64,000 bases of DNA from Polytrichum commune (GCA_950295325.1 OX485806.1:30752001-30816000); one strand, 5' to 3'; counted from the first letter of the stretch, positions 13,121 to 25,661 are shown. Notes: generated by a model from the sequence alone, not told the origin. Program-made: numbers and translations.

Positions 13121-14515
13121 CTTTCCAAAGCGCCCTCATAATGTTTCCCAAGGCCTTAAAAATGATTTTACAAATCTTCAAAAAACTAGAATTAGTCACC
13201 TCACTGCTGACATGCCTAATATCAACATTTGGGTACTCTTAAGTTCATATGAAAAAATCCTTTATTTTTCTCAAATTGTTTACAACTGGCCCTCGCAACA
13301 CTATCCAATGTTGTCAAATTGATTTTGAACACTCTTCAAAATTTTGATATCAGTCATCTCGGTGCCAAGATGAAAATCATCAACACTTGGGTACTCCTAA
13401 GTTTCTTTGGAAATTTCCTTTATTCTTATCATATTGTTAACAAATGGCCCAAGTAGTGCTTCCTAGGGCTTTCAAAATAAAATTTAAAATTCTCCAAAAA
13501 TTTGAAATTAGTTCACTCATTTTACAAATGGCATGTGTAGTGCTTTCCAAGGCTTTAAACACAATCTTAAGAACTCTCCAAAAATTTGAAATTAGGCACT
13601 TCGATGCCAAGGTGATGAATATCAAACTTTGGGTACTCTTAAGTTTCTCTGAAAATTTCCTTGGTTTTCTTAATTTTTTTACAAATGGCCATCATATTGC
13701 TTCCTAGGACTTTAAAGATAATTCTACAAATCTTCAAAACTTTGGTGCCAAGGTGACCAATATCAAAATTTGGATGTTCTTAAGTTTCTCTAGAAATCTC
13801 CTTTATTATGTTTGAATTGTTTATAAATGGACCTTGCAATGCTTCCTAGGGCTTTCAAAGTGATTTTGAAAACTCTTTAAACATTTTGAGGTAGTCATCT
13901 ATGTGCTAAGATGACCAATATCAATATTTGGTACTCCTACATTTCTTTGGGAATTTCCTTTATTTTTCTCAAATTATTCACAAATGGCCCTTGTAATGTT
14001 ACCCATGGGTTTTAAAGTGATTTTGAAACTCTCCAAATGGTTTTTGAATTAGTCATCTATGTGTGGAGATGACTAATTTCATTATTTTGGGACTCCTAAA
14101 TTTCTTTGGAATTATGCTTTTTTTCTTGAATTGTTTACAAATTGCCCTCGTAGTACTTCCCAAGGCTTTCAAAATGATTATGAAAACTCTCAAAAATTTG
14201 AAATTAGTGATTTGGCTCCAATGGCCTTGGAATCAATTCCTAGGGCTTTTGAAGTGACCTCGACATATCTCAAAGAAATTGAAATGAGGTGTCTAATAAC
14301 AACATTTTGTTAACTTTAAAGTCAGCACAAGAACCTCATTTATTTCTCTCAAATGCGCATCGCTTTCGAGGGCTTTCAAGGTGACCTTCAAAAATCTCCA
14401 AAAATTGACATTCCTATGCTTGGTACCAAGTTTACAAATATCAACATTTGGGTAACCTTGAGATGCCTCAAAATGTTTCTTATTTTCCTTCATTGCTTTG
14501 TAAATAATGTCACTC
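13121..14515 (+). repeat. Diverged ~158-bp tandem repeat array with half-units
   Basis: Copies of a unit carrying 'ttgtttacaaatggccctcg', 'cttcctagggctttcaaa', 'aactctccaaaaatttgaaa', 'gtgccaaggtgaccaatatc' and 'atttgggtactcttaagttt'. The 'acaaatggccc' word recurs near 13,270, 13,438, 13,521, 13,678, 13,823, 13,980, 14,138 and 14,218, with weaker copies at the ends. Spacings are about 157 bp, with two of about 80 bp that suggest half-units lost by unequal exchange. In some copies one frame stays open across the unit, but no known protein is recognisable. Confidence 0.8.
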
Positions 14516-15878
14516 TATAGGAGTTTTGTGTACCATGTGTGACTAAGGGTTGTGCTTTACCTTCATGGTGTGATTTAAAAGCCCCCTATAATTACTTAAT
14601 TCTCTAGAATGACATGTTTTCTTCCACCCTATTATTAGTTATATTGCCAATGTTGTTTCATTTTTTGGTAGTCTATATTCTTTATAGTTTTAAAAAATAA
14701 TTTAGAAGCGTACACATTGGATAAGTGGTGCAAAAAGCGCAGCAACAAAAAATGCATGATTCATACATACCATTGCATAACCATACAAGTGCAACACTTT
14801 AGAAAGACAGAATGTACAACTACAACAACATGAAGCAATCATTCCAAGATACAACATGGACGGATTATGCAACAAGAAAATCAAGCACAATTAAAAAACT
14901 ACTTACCAATATGGTATTTTAGGGTTTGAAATTACATTACCATCATGCATCACAAAACAAGGCTTAGGGTGGAAACACAACAAGAGGGAATGCGTGTTCA
15001 AGAATATATTACCCACTTTGTAGTCTAGCCCAAAGCCTCAATGCATTGTCAACCTATTAATTGCTCTCTGCTCCCCTTGTTTTGTAAACCGTAGAAAAAA
15101 AAAAGTCTTGACAAAATGGAATTGGAACCCTAGGTATTGGCAAATGGGAATACAAGAGTGCAAGATGAGGAAGGCGATCAATAACAAATGATAAGAATTT
15201 CCATCCTTTTTGGGCATACAATGTCACAATTTTCATCCTAATATCATGAATCATGCATGCAAAACTAAGCCTACTCGACATTTATCCAAATGTCCTTATC
15301 TTGAACCCCCTATATTCTTAATACAAAATTTGATTGGTCCATATTTAAAGTCTAACTACCTTACTTGTCATGGGATTATACACTTTTTACAGTCCCTAAA
15401 TTATGTGAAAGTCTTTCATAGATTTTATATCAAATGAACTTAATCCCCCCTATATATTAGGCCACACATCATTTTTAAAATGCACTAAGTGACCTACCCA
15501 AGTGATGTTGTCAACACTTCAAAACGGGCTCCTAGGGCTTTACTAAGTAATTAACCAAAGGTAGAATTCGTTTGTTTTTTAGGAGGTAACCACACCTATG
15601 AGCGAAGGGGAAGATTTATGAAGGATAAATATAAGAGCGGTGTTTGTAACCCTTAGGATGTAGCACAACCATGCAACTTCAAACTATTATTGTTGCCTTT
15701 GAAGATGTAACATTCTCACAAAAACAAACTTCTACAACACATAGACTTTTTTAACATCTTCAGTTGCACTAACCTTATCCAACTCTTTGTGATATTGAAA
15801 GCCCTTGCCTTTCCGATGAAAGCCATCCCTTTATTATTAAACATATTGTCAATTGAGCTTACTTTAGCATCGACACAC
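14516..15878. other. Gene-free stretch
   Basis: No convincing coding potential, terminal repeats or RNA gene were seen. Confidence 0.45.
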
Positions 15879-15881
15879 TAA

Positions 15882-16263
15882 GGGCGAGTTTCCATGTAGG
15901 CCGCTTGCCCACCAGATTCTAGCATGAACAAGGACAATCCTGCCCAAATGTAGAGGGAATATGGTGGGGTAAGGTTCGTATGTGCCAACTAGCAACTCTC
16001 ATCTTCTCAAACCCGGGCCCATCTACTAACCTCCTCCTCCTATTAAAAGCGGTCTTCAATCCTTTGGTGACTCGGCACTAGTAAGTTTAAGATTCTTTAG
16101 TGAGCGCATGAAAGTCTATTGACCCCATGTCTACAACCGCCCACATCCTAACAGACCGCTAGAATGTGGTTGGATGACGGCTTGTGCTTAACTACATGCA
16201 AACACCTCGAACCCACTATTTTCTAGAATCTAGTGGACGAGCGACCTACATGGAAACTCACCC
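15882..16263. mobile_element. Tourist-like (PIF/Harbinger) MITE, 382 bp
   Basis: Ends are GGGCGAGTTTCCATGTAGG on the left and its imperfect inverse at the right (CCTACATGGAAACTCACCC). The terminal inverted repeats extend about 41 bp with five mismatches, all C/T transitions. It is flanked by TAA at 15,879-15,881 and TAA at 16,264-16,266, the target duplication typical of PIF/Harbinger elements; Tourist-type ends commonly begin GGG. No coding capacity, so it must have been moved by a transposase encoded elsewhere. Confidence 0.88.
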
Positions 16264-16266
16264 TAA

Positions 16267-17439
16267 TCTTCATCCTAAGAGCACACCCTACGCCATTTCT
16301 CTCCATAAATTTTCAGAAATCCCTACTTATATTACATATGTTGTAATGCAAACTACTGCATGATAACTTTCACCATGGATATGCCATGTAGTGCATTTGC
16401 CAATCATTGGATTCGCTTCTCAAGCAACACCGTATACCAAAATCAACCAATCAATCTTACTCCTTTTTGGCGTTGGCTTTTTGGCCCTTTGTATCCAACA
16501 ATGTCTAATATTAGAAAACAAACGATTGAATGTCTCGACACACCATGTATGGAATTTCCCGTATCTTACCCAAATGCACCATTGTAGGTTCCACTTAACA
16601 AACCATATTTGCCTTTTGAAGCCCTAAAAATTACGCTTATCTCCAAGTCGAATACATAGGAGTCTTTGTCTCTACCTTGAACTGGACTTCCCATCCAACT
16701 ACCTACGATTTTTCCTTACAATAGAGTCATTTGTAAAATTGTGAATACAGGTAGAAACTGTGTGTTTGATCTTTCTTTGAGAAAACTTTCTATTAAGAAT
16801 TTGTTAGTTCATTGTGTATCAAAACATATTTTGAACGTTCAATGCAACGTTTAGGACTTCCTCTTTCCATCTCTCAAACTTTGAGAAAAATTAGGATCTA
16901 AAGTAGGTTTGTGCATGGGATCTGCTGACCTAAATCCCATATTAGCTTATGCAAGGTTAGTTTGGCCGATCCATCCTAGTAAGACAAGCTAGAAAACTAG
17001 TTTTTAATAACAAACACCACTCTTTGTGTAAGGCAATCTAAGCATTAAGAAAACTTGGGTGACTTTATGTTGTTCTAATAAACTTAGGGTTTGGGACTAA
17101 ACTTATGGTGTCATGCATGCTATGTTACATATAACTCTAATAATCTTCAAATAAAAACACCACTTTCAACCCATTTTTACAACACTTCAAAATAGAAACG
17201 TGAGGACAAAATAATCATCCAATACCGCAATTCAAAACTCACAAATTACATCCTTGAAATAAAACAATAAACAACGACAAGCCTTTAATGTGGGTGGGGT
17301 TCAAATGTCCACAAGTTTCTCAAACTTCGTGAGAAACAATTCATGTACTAATCAATCCGTTGATGTAATTGTAAAACTATGACCAGTAGTGGATTTGAAG
17401 AAAATGACATCTTCTTAGTAGATTGGGCAATTGCGGCAA
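16267..17439. other. Gene-free stretch
   Basis: No recognisable gene. Short open frames near 16,360-16,630 overlap in several frames and show no family similarity. Confidence 0.45.
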
Positions 17440-17900
17440 ACCAAGACCTCCCAAGGGTGTTTGGGTTTATACCAATGTTGGACCGATATATATTTGAATG
17501 CATGGATCAATAATCAACGTTAACAATAGTATCAAAGAACCCACCCGTGGGTATCAAAATTGTAATACAAGTCAAATATTGATATTTGGTGTGTATATCA
17601 AAGTTAGAGAATCTTTAGATACTTGAGTTATTATTCGGGTTGATACCATTCTAAACCATATTGATAAAAGGGTAATTTTACTTAAGTATGAAAGTTCTTA
17701 CATGGTATATAGACTTAGATGGTGTTGAAAACAAGAACACCGTCAAATTTGCATACCCATGCCCATCAAAAAATATGAAATATTCAATATAGATACCCGA
17801 ATGGTATCCAGAAAAAACAACAACATTGGTTTATACTTCAAGAGCTAATGATACTACCAAGCAAACATAGGTTGTAGGATTTTATACTAACAAAACTCAA
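17440..17900 (+). repeat. Dispersed repeat, inverted copy at 57.89-58.40 kb
   Basis: Matching ordered words with the inverse of 57,890-58,400: 'tatcaaagaaccc', 'gggtatcaaaattgtaa', 'atattgatatttggtg', 'accattctaaaccatattga', 'aggtatatagac' and 'catacccatgccc'. This is a non-coding interspersed repeat of at least ~450 bp, class unknown. It contains several near-palindromic 'gggtatc/gataccc' words, as in foldback DNA. Confidence 0.75.
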
Positions 17901-18049
17901 GATACGACATGCCATATGTGAGTTGGGTTTGAATTTCAAAGCCTACTACCAACCTTGAAAAGAACACAATTTTCTCACACTATCATCCATTGTTGTCCAA
18001 CAATTTATAATCCATTAAGCCGGCGGGGGAGGGATTTTGGCCACCTTTG

Positions 18050-18830
18050 TTATATGAAATTCTAGAAATGGCGACGAGCTTTGTGGACTTCCCTTCATTT
18101 AAAACCCCTCCACTATCACTAGAGTCATCACTAGTGTCCTCGTCTTAAACAACCTCGTCTCCACCGTCATTGATCGTAACCTCATATCCACCATCATTCT
18201 CACAAAATTTCGAGACATACATTTTGTGATCTTATCCCAAGCTCCCGGGCACTTCCACTCATTCACATCAACTTTTATATGTGCAAAAACACCAATGTGT
18301 TTAAACCCCTTAATGCATTCATCATCTAGGTATCTCTTGTAGAGCTAAATTACATCACTTTGGTCATTTTCTAGAACTACAAGGAGCAAATGGATGTCCA
18401 AACTTATGTTCTTTGCCGCTAGATTTCTAGCACAATACACAAACTCATCCACAAATACCTTTATCGCACTTATCTTCAATGATCAAAACACCTCTTTGGG
18501 ATAAGTTTTGGAATTGCATGGGAAACTTCACAACAAGACCCCCAAGTGTTGGATCCCTTCCACGATCACTTCATGGATAATACATTGATACTTCTTTAAA
18601 GAGGTCAAAATCATAAAGTCCTTGTCAGTGTCACCATGTGTATTGATAACATGCACATCACCGCAACAAGTGCAAACTTCTCACCCAACTTTTTGATGTT
18701 GGGGTAGGAACTTTGTGTAACTTGCATTCTCCGTAAACCTCTTTAAATTGTCGAAAAAAATACTAAGTAATATACTTATGCATCTTGTCATAAGTGTGTA
18801 ACATCTCATTCAAATCCTTCTCTAAAGCCT
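18050..18830 (-). pseudogene. Decayed coding remnant of unknown family, interrupted by a solo LTR
   Basis: Read on the minus strand, scattered stretches look protein-like: 'YKALEKDLNEMLHTYDKMH', 'QFKEVYGECKLHKVPTP', and an acidic tail 'EDTSDDSSDSGG' near 18,110-18,150. Stops and frameshifts are frequent. The solo LTR at 18,836 sits just upstream in this orientation, and the reading may resume at about 19,803 on the other side of it. I do not recognise the family; a transposase or other TE protein with an acidic C-terminus is possible. Confidence 0.35.
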
Positions 18831-18835
18831 TATAG
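18831..18835. repeat. Target site duplication TATAG (left)
   Basis: TATAG directly before the TGTCG terminus of the solo LTR. Its partner is at 19,798-19,802. Confidence 0.85.
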
Positions 18836-19797
18836 TGTCGCAACCCTTGCTAGCCCCTTTAACAATCTTGCCAATTTTCATTTCTAGCAAAGGTTACGAG
18901 CGCTAACCCTTCGCATTCCGCCATGCTAATGGTTAGCTCCTCCTACCCCGGACCTTCTAGTTCATAAGAGGGAACCAACCCTCCCACTTTGCTTTTGGGA
19001 CTCACCCCTTAATCGGTAACCAATTCCTAGATGTGGACTTCCATCCATGGAATTCCAATCCTTTGTTGATCATCGCGTTGCCGGAGCAACACTACAACAA
19101 CCCGAAGCATACTAGGCAACTATGGCCTCACATTGGGCCAATGCCCATGGAGGCCGTGCCGTTCGGCCTCGGGTGGGTGAGGCCACACCACCTCACCCAT
19201 ATAAGCCTCTAGGACTCTACGCAGGCCCCTATCCCACCGTCAAGAAACCTTTTGTCTCTCTACCAAGAGTTGGGGCCAAGTAGACATTTTCCTTTAGCCG
19301 ATGGGCCTAGAAGCCTCCAGCAGCTTCAGACCATCATATCTTCCTTGTATGATATCTGACGCTAACAAGCAACCACTCAATCTTCATCTACGCTTCACCT
19401 AGATGCCCATGGACTCCTCACTTGCCCCATTTGGGCAAGTATTGAGGAAGTTATGCTTGTTTAAACCTTGGCAGTCCCCGGGAGCCACTCCCAGGCCACT
19501 GCTGTACCAAGGCGACAACGCCCCGTTCAAATTGCCATAACTCCTAGCTCACACCTCCAATTGAGGTTTTCTTGAGCATTATGGAATCTACACGCCATAA
19601 GTTACACATAGCTCATGGCCTTACCCTCGTGCCTCCTAGTCTCCATGGGTGGGAGACGTTCCCAACGCCCGGGGCCTCACCCACACTAGGCTCACTTGGG
19701 CCCTCTCACCAACGGCGCCACAAGTCCCGGGTGTCACTATGGGGTCCCCCTTGTACACATGGTGTTTCGGGCACTCCTTATGGAGAGGTGCGCAACA
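18836..19797 (-). mobile_element. Solo LTR of a chromodomain Ty3/gypsy family
   Basis: This 962-bp sequence is the reverse complement, with moderate divergence, of the 971-974-bp LTRs at 36,491 and 42,288. In plus orientation it begins TGTCGCAACCCTTGCTAGCC and ends GGAGAGGTGCGCAACA. It is bounded by a perfect TATAG duplication on both sides, and no internal retrotransposon sequence is attached, so it is a solo LTR left by LTR-LTR recombination. The many differences from the other two copies show an older insertion. Confidence 0.92.
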
Positions 19798-19802
19798 TAT
19801 AG
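19798..19802. repeat. Target site duplication TATAG (right)
   Basis: TATAG directly after the CA terminus of the solo LTR. Confidence 0.85.
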
Positions 19803-22272
19803 TGTAATGGTACGATATTCACAAATGAGCCATAACACGAACTCTAATAACAAATACACACGTGTATGCAACTCAAGATTAAACATGCTAGGATTTCTTT
19901 ACTTCATTCAAACTATTGCTTAGTGCATGTACAAACACACATGTCAAGCATAGTGCTAGGAGCTTAGAGTCGAATCATACATTTAGGCTCTACAATGCCT
20001 TAACATGCTAAGAATGTCACGATTTTGACAAAAGATAGTATTGATGAAACAATGGCACGTGCATGGGATTGCAATGCATAGCTCCAAATATTTGAACTAA
20101 CTATAAATTCTCAAAAGACATAGTTGGTTCACATATTTCCAAGCTTGAGAAATATGTAGTTGAATTTCAACTTATTTTCAGGGTCTTTACCAAAGCTATT
20201 GAAGCGGAAGCCGATTTTATGCAAGATGATAATAGTCCACAAAGATTGAGAGCCTAGATTTACTAATGGGCCTCAAACCCATGCTTCCTATTACAAAATT
20301 GCAGACCTTGGGCAATTGACCAAGTAGCATCACCTAGCTGAATTTTCCGGGCCCCTATTTTGTCACTTAGCTTTAGCTAGCTAGGTTCACAGAGCTTAGG
20401 AGTCTTACTTAGCTTTAGCTAGCCAACTTTTTCGGAACTCTCATTTTCACTCAGCTTCGACTAGCTAAAAAGTTGTGTGACATGCATATTCATTCTAAAC
20501 ATGAGAGAAATCCATTCAAACGAAACCAAACAATATATATTTGGTTATATTGCTCTCAGTTGGCTTTGTATTTTCACGTTGTTGCACAAGGAAATTGAAA
20601 GGCTTTAAATCAACACGTATAGTAGGTTTCCTCACTTTCAACTAGCATTGATGATAGATCATCATCTTCATCATCATCATCACTATCATCATCATTTTCA
20701 TTATCATTGGAATCGTCAATGCCATATGGCAATTCAAGATGAGATGGAATCAAGGAGATTCCGTGACATCCGCTAGATTATTAGGAATTAGGCTCAATGT
20801 TCAGTTTTAAAAACATTGTTGCTTCAACGAGTATGGGTTTGAGAGATGACCGTTTGGGTGCAATGACATCATTCATTCCACCGAGACTGCATTCAAATTC
20901 TAGCTAGCTATTTGGCTAACTTTCCTCACCCGGAATATGGCACTTAGTTTTAGCTAGCTATTATTTTGAGGCATCGAATTCATGCATAGCTTTAGCTAGT
21001 TGGAGCTTTTAGCAAACTAAATAGTTGCCCACTTAGTTCGTTGTCTAAGATTTGCAAGATTGAAATCGGTTTTCTTGAGGTTGCTCATGTCCGGGGACCC
21101 TCATATGATAAATCTCCACAACCATCACCAACAATTGTTGGGGATGGCACCACCAGAGACACAATATGAGAACATGATAGAACTTCATAGATACGTTACA
21201 AAATAAAATACATTTTTTCCAACCCATAGCTTACCTTTACCTAGATGATGTCTTGAACCTTGCCTCAAAGTTCATCAAACAAATAACAATGATCTAGACT
21301 AGCCACATTGGAAAGGCCACTTGCATTTATATATTTTATAATTATTTTTTACAAATTGAAACTTATATTTATAATTCAAAGTCATAATTCATAGGTGTTT
21401 GGAGGCCCATTTCAGGAAGTTGGTACAACAATAAGACAACCATGCCAACAAGCCACTCCCACACCCATTGCATCTAATGAGCACATAAATGATAACCTCC
21501 CTAACCAAGCCAACTTGGAACCCCTACCTCAAACACACCCATGCCTTCCATCTCAAAATGTTTGTTGTGTCCATGTGCTTATTGTGCTCAAAGTGTTGGT
21601 ATACGTGGTTTCTTTTCTTCATCTCAAGTGGAGACACATTTACTGTTGCACGGGTCCACAACAATGAATGTAATAAATTTATTTTTTATTTTTACCAATG
21701 TTAGTCCTTCTCTCTGCCTAAAACTTAATATGCCTTTCACAAGATTTAACTACACTCAAACAATTCCTCTCCTCTAGTAACCCTTGGTGCTTCTTTGACT
21801 CTCTCTACCACAAGGTTATTCTTCCTCTCGATCAATAGTGGTTCCTTCCTTCATGATTTATCTAACTTGTTTGTGCCTACTATAGGGTTCATTCACTCAA
21901 AGTCTTTCTCTTGAAGTGTTGGCAGACTATGGTGCGATAACGCCAACCTCAGCTAATAGTTGTACGCGTGCTCTCAAATTTCAACAGTTCATATAACCCA
22001 TGCTCAAAGATCACCATAAGCTTTATCACAAAGTTGCAATCCCACAATCCCCAACAATTGTTAATTGGTTCACATCAATTAATTTAATTATCCTCATTGC
22101 ACAATCTCTATGTTGAGGGAGACAAATTAGCTAAGTAGAACAAGATGCTCAAGCAACCTAAACAAAATGCATGCATACATGGGCTTGCCTTGCCTCTTTA
22201 TTTGAGGCGGGAAACATGTCACTATAACCAACTACGAGCTTTTGAACTTGTAAGTATAATTCTAATCGCTTT
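19803..22272. other. Gene-free stretch
   Basis: No gene recognised. A (ATC)n-rich run lies at about 20,658-20,710; its inverse would encode an Asp-rich tract. Repeated 'ttagctttagctagc' words occur at 20.35-21.0 kb. Both may be traces of old coding or tandem repeats. Confidence 0.4.
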
Positions 22273-22377
22273 GTCATGTAAATAGCGAAGGTGTGTTACT
22301 GCAACTCGAGTACCAACCACCACTAATAAATACAACTAAAACATGGCAAAGACACACATAAACAAAACACCTCCACA
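22273..22377 (-). mobile_element. Truncated 3' LTR of the methyltransferase element
   Basis: The minus-strand sequence from 22,377 starts TGTGGAGGTGTTTTG right after a purine tract (ctaaggggggg). It matches the start of the 5' LTR at 30,096 (TGTGGAGATGTGTTG) for about 105 bp, down to 'tatttacatga', where similarity stops. The remainder of the LTR is absent or replaced. Confidence 0.65.
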
Positions 22378-22457
22378 TGCCCCCCCTTAGCTAACTACGG
22401 AGTCCTGCCAAGCAGCTAGGACCAATGCCAATCGAAAGGGCATGGATAATGAAGAAT
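22378..22457 (-). repeat. 3' internal end with polypurine tract
   Basis: Minus-strand sequence 'attcttcattatccatgccc', 'cctagctgcttggcag' and then a G-rich purine tract before the TG of the LTR. The same block occurs at 30,097-30,179, directly upstream of the 5' LTR, where a normal single element would have host DNA. Confidence 0.65.
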
Positions 22458-22812
22458 TGCTCCGCAACCAACAAGTGTGGTGTATGTCATTCCAAGAAAT
22501 TGTAAGCTAGGTGCAGTGTGAGCCCCATCCTTAATCGCCTCTGATGTTTGGCCATCAAATTCCAAAGAATTAAATATGTCGTTTCACGTTTGATTGCGTC
22601 TCTAAACTATAACTCATCATTTTCCATTTAGGCATGCATAACACGGTGAAAGCCACATATGATCATTGAATATGACTGGTGGAAGCACTAGGTACCGAAA
22701 GATCCTCAACAGAGAGGACAACTTCACTGTCCAGATCGGAGAGAAGTCAAGGGTGGTCTCAAGCATGCCATGAGCCAACCACGTTGACACTGATCACACA
22801 AGAGCATAGTAG

Positions 22813-24020
22813 CTATTCATTTTTTCTCCCCACATATAAAATATGGAAAATACTCTGGCACGATGGCCAGTTCAGGATGAATTGTACCCTCAATGGGGCA
22901 CAATTTTTGGAATGCTCACAACATTTCCTGCCATCCTTGTCTTCCAACAACAACAAACCACTCGACAACACCTCCTTCACTTGAACGATAGTGCACCCCG
23001 CCCTGGCATCCAATGTCGTGGACGCCTCACGTTGGAGATAGACATAATCCCCTTGCCGGAATCTCCGCAACTGAGGTCGGTAAACACCACTGCGAATGCG
23101 TGCATAACGCAATGTGTCACGGTGTTGAGCAATGGACGAATTTTCCATGGCCATAGGCATGGCCCTTTGGAAGAATTGAGCCCATTCCTGCAAACACTCT
23201 GCCCAAATGTTTGGGTCAACCAAATCCACAACAGAAGCTAGTTTTTCCCGAATAGAACTCGGGAGTATAGGCTTACGTCCATACAACAACTGATACGGGT
23301 TGTAAGACGCCAATGAGGCTTGCCTACTAAATAAATAGCCCATAGCAATCTAAGGCAACATAAGGTTCCAATCCTGGTGGCTTCGCCAGAGTAATTCATA
23401 CTTCCTCAAGCCAAACTTGGTTGTCTGAACAACCTGATCAACCAAGCCATCCACCTCTAGATGATCTCACGAGGTGGTACGGTGATCTATAAGGGCCTTA
23501 GTGCACAATTCCTCAAAAACACCGAGGAACTCCCTCCTTTGGTCTGTCAATTCCTCAGCCAGTGCTCCAAAACATGCCAACACACAATCTAAAAAGGTTG
23601 CCGCAGCAAAATCTACAGAGTTTTGGGGTACAACGACAAACTCAATTCACTTTCTAAAATCCTCCACCATCACCACCGTGTACTGTGATGCATGTGGTGT
23701 GACAACCAATGGCCCTGCAAAGTCTAATAACTAACGGTAGCCCAGTCCCATGATAAGTAAGGGTTGTAATTGAGGTGACAAGGTGTTGAAGCTAGACATG
23801 ACCCGATCACAAACTTCACACCTCCTGACATAAGAAACTACCTGCTGATACATGCCAGTCCACCAATATTGGCCGTCCAACATTGAATGTGTTTTACGTA
23901 TGCCAAATTGGTCAGGTTCCTCGCGTACTTGTCACACCAAGGAGGCCCTCCAATCTAGTCTAGGGACAATACGCCTTGTCCCATTTGACCACAATCAAAA
24001 TAACAAACCATTCTCCCAAC
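22813..24020 (-). pseudogene. Integrase region of the methyltransferase element
   Basis: Retroviral-type integrase. Readable stretches are 'WIEFVVVPQNSVDFAAATFL', 'ELTDQRREFLGVFEELCTK' (second catalytic Asp region), a 'DGLVDQVVQTTKFGLRK' segment and, in an open frame of 176 codons (22,813-23,343), the core end plus C-terminal domain ('NPYQLLYGRKP', 'RFRQGDYVYLQRE'). In the third catalytic region the expected Glu is Asp. Several stops lie between the stretches. This is the last pol domain before the polypurine tract, in the expected order. Confidence 0.75.
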
Positions 24021-24369
24021 CGAATCTTATTATTTGATGTCCAATCCGATCCATTTCCATCACCGAGATAGACAAGGGAAAGGTTCTATGCTGAAGCTTA
24101 TGCAATACGGGCATATCCTCCCATATATACACAATAACTTGAGGTCGATCAGTCTCATCATCCGAGCCCTGTATCGGAACCTCAAGAGCAGTGCCAGAAA
24201 ACAAAGTGAGGTAAGCAGCCGCATGCCAACCTGGAACCGCCTCTCGATCACAATTCCCATGCCAACTAGTCCCGGTCAAATCCTCATCCAAAGGACTTGG
24301 ATTGCGTGAAAGTCCATCTACATCCAAGTTGGTAATTCCGGCATGGTGTATCACCTCAAAGTCGTACTC

Positions 24370-25661
24370 CTAGAGTAATTAAGCCCACATGGCGAACTTG
24401 CCAGAGAACTTATTTGACTCCATGAGCCAACGTCAAGGTTGATGGTTAGTTACCAAAGTAAAGCGCTGACCATAGAGGTATGGCCGGAAATGGGCAATAG
24501 CCCACACCGCCGCCAAAACTTTTCCTTCATAGGATGAATAATTAGCCTCCGTAGTGTTGTTGCTTCGCGAAGTATAAGCAACAACATACTTCTGGCCATA
24601 GTCATTCTTCTGAGTGAGAACTACTCCCAAAGCCAATGAACTCCAGTTCGTATGCAATTGGAAGAATTTGGAGACATCTGGATGTTGAAGCATTGGAACC
24701 GCATCTAGTCTATGCTTCAATGTCTCAAATGCTTGTTGTTGCTCACGACCCCAAGTCCAAGGTTGGTCTTTGCTCGTGAGAATGATAAGAGGCTTGGCAA
24801 TCAAGCTAAAGTTCTTGATGAATCGACGGTAGTAATTCGCCAAGCCCAACAAAGCACGAAGTCTCGGAACATTGAACGGTGCTAAAATCTTCTACAAAGC
24901 GTCCACCTTAGTTTGTTACACCCCAATACCTCATGGAAAAATCATATGACCTACATATGCTAAGCGCAATTTCCACCGCCACAACTGTTAAAAAACGGCT
25001 TGCAGATGCCCCACATGCTCTTGTGTTGTCTTGCTGAAGATGATCACTTCATCAATGTAACATTGAGCAAAGGGCAAGCCAGAGAGGACTTGGTCCAATA
25101 CTCTCTGAAATTCAACAGGTGCATTTTTTAGGCCAAATGGCAGAAATTTCCAATGGTAAAATTGATCTTTTCCATTCTGATCAACTCCTCAGTATGCAGT
25201 TTTTACCCGATCTCCCGCAAGTAATGGGAGATGGTGATAGCCGGATCTCAAGTCCAAGGTGCTAAAGACTCAAGAAAATCCGATGGCATCGAACAACTCC
25301 TCTGGAATTGGCATGGGATACAAATCCGACTTGGTCTTGCGGTTAACTAGACGGTAGTCCCCGCAGATCCGCTCTTCCGTCCAATTGCCAAAGATATTTT
25401 TCTTTGATGGCATAACTGTAGCACACGCATATTCCATGTTGGAGAGTTTAATAAGCCTTGTTGCCAAGAGCTTTTGGCAACGAGCTTGGACACCAATTCT
25501 CTCAAGAACACTAAGTCTGGAAGGTCTCCAAAAAATAGGATGGTCGTCCTTCCGCTGAATGTGGATGGGTTTTCCTTTATAGCCTTCAACATTTTAAAAG
25601 CTAAAAGCAAAACACCCACGGTATGAGCGAATGAACACTCGTACCTTCCGTGCCTCGGCAC
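24370..25661 (-). pseudogene. Reverse transcriptase and RNase H of the methyltransferase element
   Basis: RT motifs in order: 'VMPSKKNIFGNWTEERICGD' (25,270-25,467), 'FSTLDLRSGYHHLPL'-like, 'PFGLKNAPVEFQRV', then YIDE at about 25,048-25,059 where active Ty3 enzymes have YIDD. The connection and RNase H follow in a 139-codon open frame (24,433-24,852): 'ANYYRRFIKNFSLIAKPL', 'QLHTNWSSLALG', 'AYTSRSNNTTEANYSSYE', 'FTLVTNHQP'. The RNase H positions usually Asp in 'HTDWS' and 'VTDHQ' are both Asn. Enzymatically inactive as it stands. Motifs seen; inactivity follows from the lost residues and stops. Confidence 0.85.

Noticed and set aside
22843..24309. Plus-strand frames of 77-132 codons within 22.8-24.3 kb
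   Set aside because: They are antisense shadows of the integrase and RNase H of the minus-strand element.
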